A DNA stretch of 64,000 bases from Limnoperna fortunei (Eukaryota > Mollusca > Bivalvia > Mytilida > Modiolidae), in contig OX104122.1 in assembly GCA_944474755.1 (NCBI GenBank), positions 22,593,714-22,657,713 of the forward strand. Direction: 5' to 3'. Under the pieces are notes generated by a model that was not told the DNA's origin, did not search any database, and was given only the letters and a program-made list of their open reading frames with translations. Position 1 is the stretch's first letter. Each line of letters starts with the position of its first letter. Made by a program: the position numbers and the translations under genes. Positions 34,524-44,113 of this stretch are shown here, in pieces.

Positions 34524-37231
34524 TTTCATCTAAATTTATACCAGAATTTTTCAAATGAGGTTTTATTCTGATGCCAAAAGGTTGAATTTTATTTGCATGC
34601 TTTTCAAAAATGTTTTGATAAAGAGGTTTGAAAACACAGTCGTGGGCGGGGTTGCCAGGATAAGCCTTCAATTTGGTTGCATATTGCAAAGCGAGCTTTA
34701 TCCTTCTTTGATACAAAGAAGGCTCGTTTGCTTCTACATATAAACTATTTACAGGTGTGGTTCTAAAAGCTCCAAGACATAGTCGCAATCCCTGATGGTG
34801 TATAGTATCAAGGATTTTGACATATGACTTGCGAGCAGAACCATAAATAAAGCAACCGTAATCCAATTTAGATCGAACCAGCGATCTGTAAAGATTCAGT
34901 AAAACATCGCACTCAGCACCCCAGTCGGTACTGGATACGACTTTTAAAATATCTAATGCTTTAAGGCATTTATTTTTTAACATTTTGATATGGGGTAGAA
35001 AGGTTAGCCTTGAATCAAATATGAGACCAAGAAACGTAGGATTATTATGTAATTTTAATTCGGGGTCAGGATGCATCTTTCGTTTATTACAAAAATGCAT
35101 CCCAACGGTTTTTGCAGAGGAGAATTTAAAACCATTTTCCATTGCCCATTTCTCTATTCTATTTAAACATAACTGCAGTTGACGTTCAATATTATTCATG
35201 TTTTTTCCTCGGTAACATATGAGGAAGTCGTCAACATAAAGAGAACCATCAATATTATCTTTTAAAACTTGAGCAAGGCTATTAATTTTGATACTAAATA
35301 AAGTGACAGAAAGGATGCTTCCCTGTGGAACACCCATTTCCTGTTCAAAAGGGTCCGATAAAGTAGAATTGACCCTAACTTTAAATTCTCTGCCAGATAA
35401 AAAGTTTGAAATAAAGGTAGGAAATCTACCTTTCAACCCCATATCAAAAAGATCTTTTAAAATCCCATATTTCCATGTTGTGTCATACGCTTTTTCTAAA
35501 TCGAAAAAGATAGACACAACATGCTCATTTTTTGCAAAGGCGTTTCGAATATACGTTTCGAAACGTACAAGATGATCTAGGGTACTTCGCCCTTGTCTGA
35601 AACCACATTGAATATTAGAAAGTAGATTGTTGGATTCTAAAAACCAGAGAAGGCGATCATTGATCATCCTTTCCATGGTTTTACAAAGACAGCTTGTGAG
35701 GGCTATAGGCCGATAGTTTGACGCTTCCGAGTGATCTTTTCCTGGTTTTGGAATAGGCACAACAGTGGCCATTTTCCAAATAGATGGCAAGTCACCCGTT
35801 TCCCAAATGTTGTTAAGAAGATTCAAAAGGCATTGGAGAGAAGATTGTGGCAGATGTTTGAGAAGTTGATAATGAATGTCATCTGGACCACATGCTGTAT
35901 CGTGAGATTTGTTCAAAGAGGTTTTTAGCTCTTCCAAAGAAAAAGGTGTTTTAATCTTCTAGATTTTTTGACTGGAAATAAAGTTTTGATTTTTCTTTTT
36001 GAGTTTTGATACGCTGAAAATCGGGATGATAATTTTCAGCGGACGAGTGTTTTGCAAATGTTTCGGCCAATTTGTTAGATATATCCGACTCTGATGTTAA
36101 CAAGTCTTGTCCATCCTTTAGATGATGGACATTTGTTTTACTGTTTTTACCTTTAATTTTACGAATCATGTTCCAAATTTTATTCATGGGGGTATGGTTA
36201 TTCAGTTTAGAAACAAAGTTACGCCAAGAAGTGCGTCGTCTTTGTTTCGTTACCCTGCGAGCTTTCGCTCGAAAAATTCGGAAATGGTTAAGATTATTTT
36301 GAGTTGGGTGTTTATTAAAGCGTCGTTCGGCCTTTTTCCGGTCTTTAATAGCGTCCTCACAGCTGTCATCGAACCATGGTTTACTAGGATGTTTTGGATT
36401 TGTCGAGGTCTTAGGAATAGTTTCGTCAGCAATTGAAATAAGTGTTTCATTGAATTTTAAAATTGGATCAGAAATAGCTTCAAAAGTATCCGAGTTAAGT
36501 CGCTCTATACAGAGTTGTTCAAATAGAGGCCAATTGGCCTTGCCAAATTTATACCGAGCGACTCGTTCTGTGTTTGAAAAGTGTAAAGATTCCAAGATAA
36601 TGGGAAAGTGATCACTGCCACAGAGATCGTCATAGACTTTCCATGAGAAATCGGGCAACAGAGAAGGATCTGCTATTGTAAGATCAATAGCCGAATATGA
36701 TCCATTCCCAGGATGTAAATATGTATTTGAACCATCATTAAAAATACACAGATCTTCCTGATTCATTAAGCCTTCAATAATTTTACCTTTATCGTTTATT
36801 GTGTTACTGCCCCATAAAGGGTTGTGTCCGTTGAAGTCCCCAAGAAATATATAAGGGGCCGGAAGCTGATCAGTAAGATTTTTCAACTGATTTAAATTTA
36901 ATGAAGAATTTGGAGGGATATACACAGAGCATAAAGTAATTGTTTTGTCTAAAGATATTCTAACAGCAACCGCCTGAAGATCAGTGTTGAGATCTACAGG
37001 GCTATGTAGAACTTGATCTTTTACAAGAATGGTAGAGCCGCCAGCAGCTCTATCATTCTCGTCTACATATGTGCTGTATATAGAGTAGTTTTTTAAAGAT
37101 ATATTATCACTTCGTTTTAGGTGGGACTCTTGGAGGCAAAATGCAACAGGAAGAAAGGCTTGAACTAATAATATAATTTCAAGAAAATTAATCTTAAGAC
37201 CTCGACAATTCCATTGTATTATTGTACCCAT
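34524..37231 (-). pseudogene. Copy E ORF2, endonuclease and RT part
   Basis: Endonuclease and linker open from 37231 to 35951 (WNCRG, QESH, GDFNGHNPLWGS, SDHFPI). A frame break follows near 35945, then the RT is open to 34524 with FFDLEKAYD, GVPQGS and YVDD intact. A 21 bp in-frame deletion near 35037 removes IKIVKET before TFLGLIF. Endonuclease details (YIFLGDFNG) match copy B, in agreement with their shared ORF1 type. Confidence 0.9.
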
Positions 37232-38515
37232 TATGGTTTGCGAATAGGGGAATAGTTGACAGATTTTTTGGGGCTATTCCGCCGGTTTCTGCTGGGGGAT
37301 CTACTTTTAGATCCAGTATCTGGGGGTAGTGTATCCATGGGATCGCCCCAGATAGTGGTGTCTAGATGATCTAGACTTCCAAATCTGTTGTGGACCTTAA
37401 TGGGATCCCGCAGCAGTTTTGGAGTACGATCTCCTTTTTGATTCAAGTTTTTATTAGAATTTGAAGAATTTGAATTGGAAATAGTATTTTTTGAATTTTT
37501 TGGGGGGCTGCTTGAAGAATTAGTTGATGATGTAGATGGTGCCGAAGATGTAGCAGTTTGAGAGGATGAAGATTTCCTGGAAGATTGAATTATTTTGTCT
37601 GTTGTTTGAACTGCTAATTTGAAAGGTTCTTTTTTGTCAATAGGCCAGGTGATAATTGTCTGCGTTTCAACTGTATTGAGAACGCGTTTGGCCACACTGG
37701 CGTATGACGTTGATGCAGGAGACGAGAGATTGTTTGAATTGAAGAGGCGACGTGCCTCAGGGTATGTGATATTTTTTTCGGTTTTTAATTTTGAATTTCT
37801 TTTTCTTTTTTGAAGTGAGCACAATCCTTGGATGAGGACATGTGGGCTTCACCACAATTGGCACACTTTGGATTATTTGTGCAGGTAAAGCCCTCATGTC
37901 CTACCTCTGCACATTTAAAGCATACCAAGGAGCCTCTACATTGTCCTTTTCCGTGGCCAAATTTCTTACATTTAAAGCAGCGCACAGGATTTGGAATGTA
38001 AGCGCTGACTTTAATATTGTACAGTCCAATTTTGATTGATTTAGGGACAGATGGAGTATTGAAATTTAAAAGAAAGGTATTCAGTTTAATTTGTTGATTT
38101 TGTCTTTTTGCAATAAATCTTTTTACTTTTGTAACACCCTGAGGTTTCAGTTCAAAGCAAATTTCTTCATCTGTCAGTTCAGAGAGATCATCGTCTCTGT
38201 AATGAATAATACCCTGACAGGAATTTAATGTTCTGTGAGGCGTTGATGTAATTTCCAGATCTAAAATTTTATGTAGTTGTAATAAATTTACGGATTGCTG
38301 TTTTTTAGAAACTTCAATAAGTAAAGAGCCAGATTTCATTTTAGTGACGTTTTTTCTATGACAAAAGGAGAAATTTTACATAAAGGTTTGTTAGAATCCT
38401 TACTAGTCAATACAATAAATCTTGTCCAGTGTTCATCATCAACTATGTCTTCAAGCGGAATTTCATTTTTTCTTTTTTTGGAACTTGTTTGTATTAAAGG
38501 TGCATCGGAAGCCAT
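37231..38515 (-). pseudogene. Copy E ORF1, two frame breaks
   Basis: ATG at 38515-38513 (MASDAPLIQ). A ~31 bp deletion near 38350 removes the conserved CAGDVKN region and shifts the frame; a small deletion near 37795 shifts it again. Zinc knuckles are intact except that the first reads CFKCKKFGHGKGQC. The tail ends IRKP, as in copy B. The stop overlaps the ORF2 start. Confidence 0.88.
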
Positions 38516-39402
38516 GATGCAAAAAATGTTTCACCACCCTTGTCACCAACCCGCCTCGGAGTGCCAACAGGGTCGATGCTTTGTGTCTGCGGATCGCCAG
38601 CAGAAAGCATCAGGTGTTCCAAGGGTGGTATACTCAAATAGATGAATTTCTTCACGAACGCAAGCTTCGTGCCAGAATTAACTGGCGAAACAACCGTTCG
38701 AAACTCTATCTACTCGATTGACCCATGAGCCACCGCCTTCTTAATAGCTTGTAACTGAACAACTTTAAGACTGAAATTCACAAGATATGATCAAGTGATA
38801 AGAAAAATGACGACAAGCTTGTTAAGGGCTCGGCATGACCAGCCGATTGACCGAACCGGGTCCATCCGGTCTCCCGTCTAGTTGAAGTCAGGGCCAAAGT
38901 GGTGTATTGAAAATCAAACCCGCCGACCCGCACTAATGGATGCAGCAGAGAGTGATCTCTCAACCACCAGGATCCCTTCCTCCACCATCACGGGTTGCAA
39001 CACACGGCAAACATGTCGCCTCTATAAAGCTGAGGAAGCTTTGCCCTTCAGCCACCGCCTTCTTTGCAAATCCTGTAAGGAAGCCGTCTATTAAATGGTA
39101 CATACATTTCATGGAACAGTTTGAAGGAAAATAATGTAATAGAGTAGCTGAAATTATAAGGATTCACAAAGGGCAAGACGTGACATGCCGATTCATCGAA
39201 GTCAGGGCTAACTCGATTTCCCGTCTAGAAAAAGTAAGGGTTCAGTAGGTTATCGGGACCGTTTACCCGGCCTTCTGAAATCCCGTCCTGTAATCGACAC
39301 GGGTCGCAACACACGGCAAGTGTTGCCTCTGTTAGCAGACTCTTACTGCAGGCTGAGGAAGCCGTGGGCCTATTCTCCTGTGCCCCGGGTCCCACGCGGG
39401 GT
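38516..39402 (-). promoter_or_regulatory. Copy E 5' UTR
   Basis: Complete 5' UTR, collinear with the others, ending with the family start variant ACCCCGCGTGGG (one change from ACCCCGTGTGGG). Confidence 0.6.
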
Positions 39403-40409
39403 GCCACAACAAAGATGTTCAGTTGGTTTCTAGATTAAAGACGACGTCTACCTGACAAAGGCTACAGACTTTTTAAAAATTCATGGTGTTATCTACGAAA
39501 TAAAATATGCTAAATAGAAACTGATTTTAGTTTAAACAATGTGTCTGCATGCATATATGCTGCAGAAATATAAAATACTCAATGTTTTTGTTTTATTTTT
39601 TTAAAAGGTGTTTTACCGCCACTTTCAGCAATTTTTCAGCTATATCATGGCGTCCAGTTTTTATTGGGGGAGGAAGCCGGAGTAGCCGAAGAAAATCCAC
39701 AAGCTGCGGTAGGAAAACTGGCAATCCTTGTCAATTAAGATTGGAGCCTACAGTGAGAATCGAAAACGCATTGTCAGTGTCAACAGACCACGTGCTCAAT
39801 AGTAAACTACCTTAACCACTCGAACACCGAGGCCCCTTTCAGTGTTTTTGACAGGTTCATTAAACAAAATTTAAGAAGTTTGATATATTTGAAATAAAGT
39901 CCTTGTCCCTATCTGTATTAATACAAATATAGAAATATAGCAATACAACAATACAAAACATCGCACGATAGCCTGTTACCTACAATAATGTAGCTAGATA
40001 GCCTGTCTGTGTCGTCCTTTGTACATTATTTTGTTAATTTACACTTCAACTTTTCTCTTCTCATATCTTCCACAATTCCTATGAACATTTCAAATTTAAA
40101 AATAAAGGGATATCTGGAACCATATTAACCTCGTTTGTTTTTCATGTTTTGAAATGTTGCTCAACTTAGGCTCGTTTGTCTCTCAAGACCAATGAATAAA
40201 AAGCCGTTTCGGTGACATTTTCCCGTATCATTTGTTTCAGTCATGTCGAGGAAAACCAGAACAAGCGTGTATAAGAACTAAACTAATGATGGGTTTTCTC
40301 CTGCAGTAAATGCTGTACGGAGTGGTATATCTCAAAGAAAAGCTGCATCTATGTTTAACATTCCGCAAGTAACTCTCAATGATCACCTTCGTAGTAGGGT
40401 CAATGGTGG
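39403..40409. repeat. Right copy of the ~1 kb duplication flanking LINE E
   Basis: Begins GCCACAACAAAG directly after the LINE E 5' end, as at 25590, and matches the left copy to 40409, after which only the right flank continues into the transposase. It lacks the 650 bp repeat present at 26386. The 25590-25704 reading frame is disrupted here by an early stop. Confidence 0.85.
39581..39836 (-). mobile_element. SINE S1b (duplicate of S1a)
   Basis: Same orientation, length and flanks as S1a, with a few substitutions and small indels (an 8-10 bp gap near 39748). It arose by duplication of the host segment and is not an independent insertion. Confidence 0.85.
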
Positions 40410-41551
40410 GGTTTCGGCTGGACGCAAATCAGATTGGTGGTTTTGATTTCAATCCAGAAACCCATCAGTAACGTTGAGGTCTCCAGAAAAGCATACCAAT
40501 ATAAGGGTTAAAGGTTTAAATTCAGTTAAGGTCGGGTAATACTTCATTGCTGTTAAAAAATGAAATAGAGAGGCCTCAGCTAGAAGACAAAACGGAAAAC
40601 ATCTGGAACCTGGATGAATAACGCATTCCTGTGGAGCACAATCCGTCAAAGGTGATGGCTTCTAAATCATCGAGGAGTGTTCCTGCTAGGGTATCGAAAT
40701 CTAGAGAAAGAAACACCACAGTTGCATGTATAAATGGAGCTGGAGCATATATGCCACCGCCTATTATTTTGAAAGGTAAAACCCCCAAAGCTATATTAGG
40801 TTATAATACTGCCGACGCTCCAAAAGAGGCAAAATTGACATTCCAGAAGGCCTGGACATGCGACATTCTTGTTGTAGAAACAACGTCCTCAGCTGTTACT
40901 TTTAGATGGTCACCATTCACACGAGGTTCTCGGGCTAATTTAGAATGCTAAAAAGCCAATAATATAGTACTTATTACGCCCCCCCCCCCCACAACTCATA
41001 ATCTTTGCCCATTAGATAATTGTGTTTTTGGTCCAATGAGTTCCGAGTATAACAGACTTTACTCCGAGTTCTCTCAAATACCTGGAAAACATGATCAACA
41101 AAATATCTTGGCCTGGGATATTTCGAAAGGCATTTGAGAGGTCTCAGAGTTATCAAAATATCACATCTGGATTTCGTGCATGGTGCATTATACCGTGGAA
41201 CCCATTACAGATTCCTGCGTTTTCTTTTTCTCCATCGCAAGCGTTCGATATACGTCTGTCCAAATCAAATGAGCACCTATTGCAATGGGTTATTCGGAAA
41301 GCATATGCGCAGGAAAAACAATCAATAGCAAGCAAATTGTTGCAGTGGATGTCCATCAAGACTTTGTACAATACCAATCACTTGCTTCAACTGAAAATGT
41401 AGTTTCAAATACCACAAAGGCTAAACAATCTGAAATTTTTATGGTTGAGGTTCCAGTAAGTCCAGATGATTCCTACTTTACCCGTCCTTTTTCAGCCGAG
41501 GTATTGCTTTCAGTGGTTGACGATGAGACACTTGAAGCAGTCGAAACTTGA
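40243..41551 (+). pseudogene. pogo/Tigger-type DDE transposase, decayed
   Basis: N-terminal HTH (MSRKTRTSVYKN; RKAASMFNIPQVTLNDHL) is followed, through frameshifts and stops, by the DDE core: IWNLDE (first catalytic Asp, then a stop where TG is expected), IPVEHNPSKV, RSVPARVSKSRERN, TTVACINGAGAYMPPPIIL and AWTCDI. Further on come LDNCVFGP and a C-terminal GFRAWCIIPWNP-like block (normally GIYPFNP). Such transposases cut and paste elements at TA sites. No intact frame. The upstream end is also present at 27080-27246, where LINE E cut it. Family resemblance is from motif recognition only. Confidence 0.75.
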
Positions 41552-41719
41552 ATAGCATTGGAAAGTTCAGTTTGTGATGAAGTTGTTTATGAAGTTTCTC
41601 TCGATACTTTTGGTAAGCACTTGACAAGCAAAAAAAAACTAAAAATCAAAGAACTTGTCAATGCCAAAAATGAGAAGCACAGATCAAGATGATAAGGTCT
41701 GGGACACAAATAAATGATA

Positions 41720-41838
41720 CAAATATAGTCCGAGAATCCTCTGCCGTCCAACGCTTTTTTTATTTTATTTTTTTTGCGTGGCACGCAAAAAAAATTGAAA
41801 AAAGCGTTGGACGGCAGAGGATTCTCGGACTATATTTG
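41720..41838. repeat. 119 bp near-perfect palindrome
   Basis: Arms of about 41 bp (41720-41760 and 41798-41838) are perfect or near-perfect reverse complements, including CCGAGAATCCTCTGCCGTCC. The centre is itself palindromic (TTTTTTTTGCGTG/G/CACGCAAAAAAAA). It lies 170 bp beyond the transposase remnant and could be a foldback element or TIR remnant. Confidence 0.85.
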
Positions 41839-41983
41839 CAGCAGTATTTATTAGACCCGTAACGGTCAACGGGTAACCGTTATCAATACTAATAGCACAC
41901 TGACAACGTCAACATTTATCTGCTACTAGCAACTGAATAAATAAAAAACGGGTGAATAAACACATTTCAACTCTTAAAATAGA

Positions 41984-42247
41984 ATTTGTTTTTGTTTGAA
42001 TGGTGTTTTAACGCCACTTTCATCAATTTTTCAGCTATATCATGACGTCCAGATTTTGATGGGGGAGGCAGCTGGAGTACCCGGAGAAAACTTGACCTGC
42101 GGTAGGAAAACTTGCAATAGTGGTCAATTTAGATTGGAGTCGAGTATACCCTGCACGCAGTTAGAATCGAACCCCCAATATCAGTGCTGACAGACCACGT
42201 GATCAATAGTAGACGAATCACCTTAACCACTCGGCCACCGAGGCCCC
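41984..42247 (-). mobile_element. SINE S1c, most complete copy, with TSD
   Basis: The minus strand begins GGGGCCTCGGTGGCCGAGTGG, i.e. box A TGGCCGAGTGG followed by TTAAGG, as in tRNA-Ser/Leu. Box B is GGGGTTCGATTC. The body ends in hairpin ACGTCA-loop-TGGCGT and a CAAACAAAAACAAA tail. The flanks TCTTAAAATAGA (41972-41983) and TCTCAAAATAGA (42249-42260) form a 12 bp TSD with one mismatch. Confidence 0.88.
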
Positions 42248-42260
42248 TTCTCAAAATAGA

Positions 42261-42956
42261 GATGAAACAATACTTCAACGATGTAACCATGGTAACAGAG
42301 ATACCCTCCTTGCTTACAGTTTCTGTACAAACCGAATGTAGCTTTTTTGATTTAAAAGAAAACCGATATCATATTCAATGTGGGCAACAGGTTTTAATGA
42401 AAATATATAAAATGCTTTTAAAAAAATTCAAGTGTTGTAACAAGACCAACAATAAATTGATAAAAAAAAATTTGTGTTATGATTTATGCGGTATAAACTT
42501 TTTCCTGACATTCAAAGTTCTACAATTCCCCAATGATTGTGACAAAATAATTGAATTCATAATGTATTTAGTATACAATACAAGCTCTCAAGATTTTTAG
42601 ACCAATTGACATTTTCTCAATTATTGCTTGTAGGGCGTAAAAGAAGAAGAAATACAATAGGAGTCATTAATCTTGTATTCCAAAATCTTATTATTCAAAA
42701 CCATGGATACACAGCAACTTACACAAAATTAGCTTGAAAATGAAAGTGAACGACGGTGCAGAATCTAATCCGATACAGGAATATACTACACACATTCTAC
42801 GATAAACCTACATCTGTAATCATTTGATTATAAGCAAAACATCTTGTATAAATTTGTAGACCAATACACGAGGTAGACAAAAATCGCGTATTGGTATAAA
42901 AGTACTGGATGTCTTGGATAAAATGTGTTCATTTAAGACAACATCATGTGTGCAAC
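42261..42956. other. AT-rich DNA with an unassigned open frame
   Basis: A plus-strand frame is open to 42600 (MKQYFNDVTMVTE... at 42263 onward), but composition is biased (Lys/Asn/Phe-rich) and there is no splice or homology support. At 42612-42640 the sequence ATTGCTTGTAGGGCGTAAAA looks like a decayed LINE/SINE 3' hairpin end. Confidence 0.35.
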
Positions 42957-43200
42957 ACATTATTTTTGCGTTTATCGAATGACTGCATCGAGAAAATAGT
43001 GGTATTCCCCACAAGCTTACCAGTCGCAGTATCAGTTAAAATATTCAATCAATGATCTCAATATTACTTGTACTTGTATCACATTATTTTTGCGTTTATC
43101 GAATAACTATCGAGAAAATAGTGGTATTCCCCAAAAGCTTACCAGTGGCAGTATCAGTTAAGCTATCATTCAATCAATGATCTTAATATTACTTGTATCC
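42957..43200. repeat. Tandem duplication, two ~122 bp units
   Basis: Units 42957-43080 and 43081-43200 share ATTTTTGCGTTTATCGAAT, GAAAATAGTGGTATTCCCC, AAGCTTACCAGT and CAATCAATGATCT, differing by a few substitutions and small indels. Confidence 0.88.
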
Positions 43201-43237
43201 TATCATCTCATAAGTAAATGTGTCTGATGCTAAGTGA

Positions 43238-43336
43238 TTATGCAATCAATTCTGTAAGGCTGCTGTCACCAGCACTAGGGTAAGTAATCTTCTGCACACT
43301 GCGCTCTAAAGGTCCTAGTTGCAGTAACTCCGCCAT
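43238..43336 (-). CDS. Candidate first coding exon/short ORF
   Basis: AAAGATGGCGGAG is a typical animal start context. The frame reads MAELLQLGPLERSVQKITYP and ends after 32 codons at TAA (43240-43238); a possible donor CTG/GTGACA lies earlier. Against it, the plus strand has a consensus donor (CTAGG/GTAAGTAA) in the same place. Unrecognised protein. Confidence 0.25.
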   Translation of the reverse strand: MAELLQLGPLERSVQKITYPSAGDSSLTELIA

Positions 43337-43478
43337 CTTTACCCGCTTAAAGAATATCTAAAAAGAAAAGAACTTTCGTATTTTAAATATCCGAATCGCT
43401 GCATGTTATTGAATCAAAGGCTTCAATACAAGTTTTTAAAACACATCACGAAACTAAGAAAAAGGATCGTAAACAAAG

Positions 43479-43727
43479 TCAGATACAGAAATATTTCTTT
43501 ATGAAATTTTTACCGAATCGACTATGGGAAGGTTCCCAGAGCTTTATTCGAGCAGCTGCCAAGCGAATTCCAGTCTTGTGGAGTGCAGATGCCATTTTAT
43601 TTTGGGGTTTTCCTATCATCATACGGAAAGCCTCGGACAATAGTTGGCAGCGTGTTGAGTGACATGTGCACGAAAACGACATTTGAGTATAGCCGCTACA
43701 AAGGCTCAACTTTCTGCCCTTACCCAT
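43479..43727 (-). CDS. Unidentified 82-codon ORF
   Basis: ATG to stop, mixed composition with a Cys-rich first third (LCSGYTQMSFSCTCHSTRC) and a basic second half. No family, splice sites or neighbours support it. It could be part of a repeat or chance. Confidence 0.15.
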   Translation of the reverse strand: MGKGRKLSLCSGYTQMSFSCTCHSTRCQLLSEAFRMMIGKPQNKMASALHKTGIRLAAARIKLWEPSHSRFGKNFIKKYFCI

Positions 43728-43879
43728 ACATTTCTAGTGACAGTCGAATATAATTGACTTCTTCAATTTTAGTTAATTAAGAATTCATTAATCCAAGAAA
43801 GGTGACATTAGGTGAATGCCATGGTAAATATCTCTCTTGGATTGATAAAAATTATTAAAAAAAACGAGAAAGTTCCAGG

Positions 43880-44110
43880 CAATAAATTTTGCTACGCATG
43901 ACGCGCGTTTCGTCTCTTCAAACTCATCAGAGGCGCTCTCCCCAAAAGATTGAAAATTTCAAACAATATATGAATATGAAGAGCATATATCAAAACCGAA
44001 ATATGGCGAACTGGATACCAAATTATGACTGAGATCAACGTATACATGGGGTAGGAAGAACCTAAAGGCTTTGAAAATTTCGAAAATTATACGGACAATT
44101 TCATAGCTTG
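43880..44110 (+). repeat. Dispersed short repeat (GCTACGCATGACGCGCG type)
   Basis: Contains AATTTTGCTACGCATGACG followed by CGCGTTTCGTCT and an ACTCATCAGAGGCGCTC-like stretch. A related core occurs at 54555-54590. I remember this motif as common in mytilid sequence, which is not verified here. Confidence 0.45.
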
Positions 44111-44113
44111 AGG

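Larger units (their letters stand above)
34524..39402 (-). mobile_element. LINE copy E, 5' part
   Basis: Continuation of copy E beyond nested copy D: RT, endonuclease, ORF1 and a complete 5' UTR ending at 39402 with the family start. Together with 27247-28404 it totals about 6.04 kb, so it was a full-length insertion. No short TSD is seen; instead both ends abut a ~1 kb duplication. Confidence 0.93.

Noticed and set aside
42184..42600. 138-codon ORF
   Set aside because: The first part lies in SINE S1c and the rest is low-complexity AT-rich sequence with no support.
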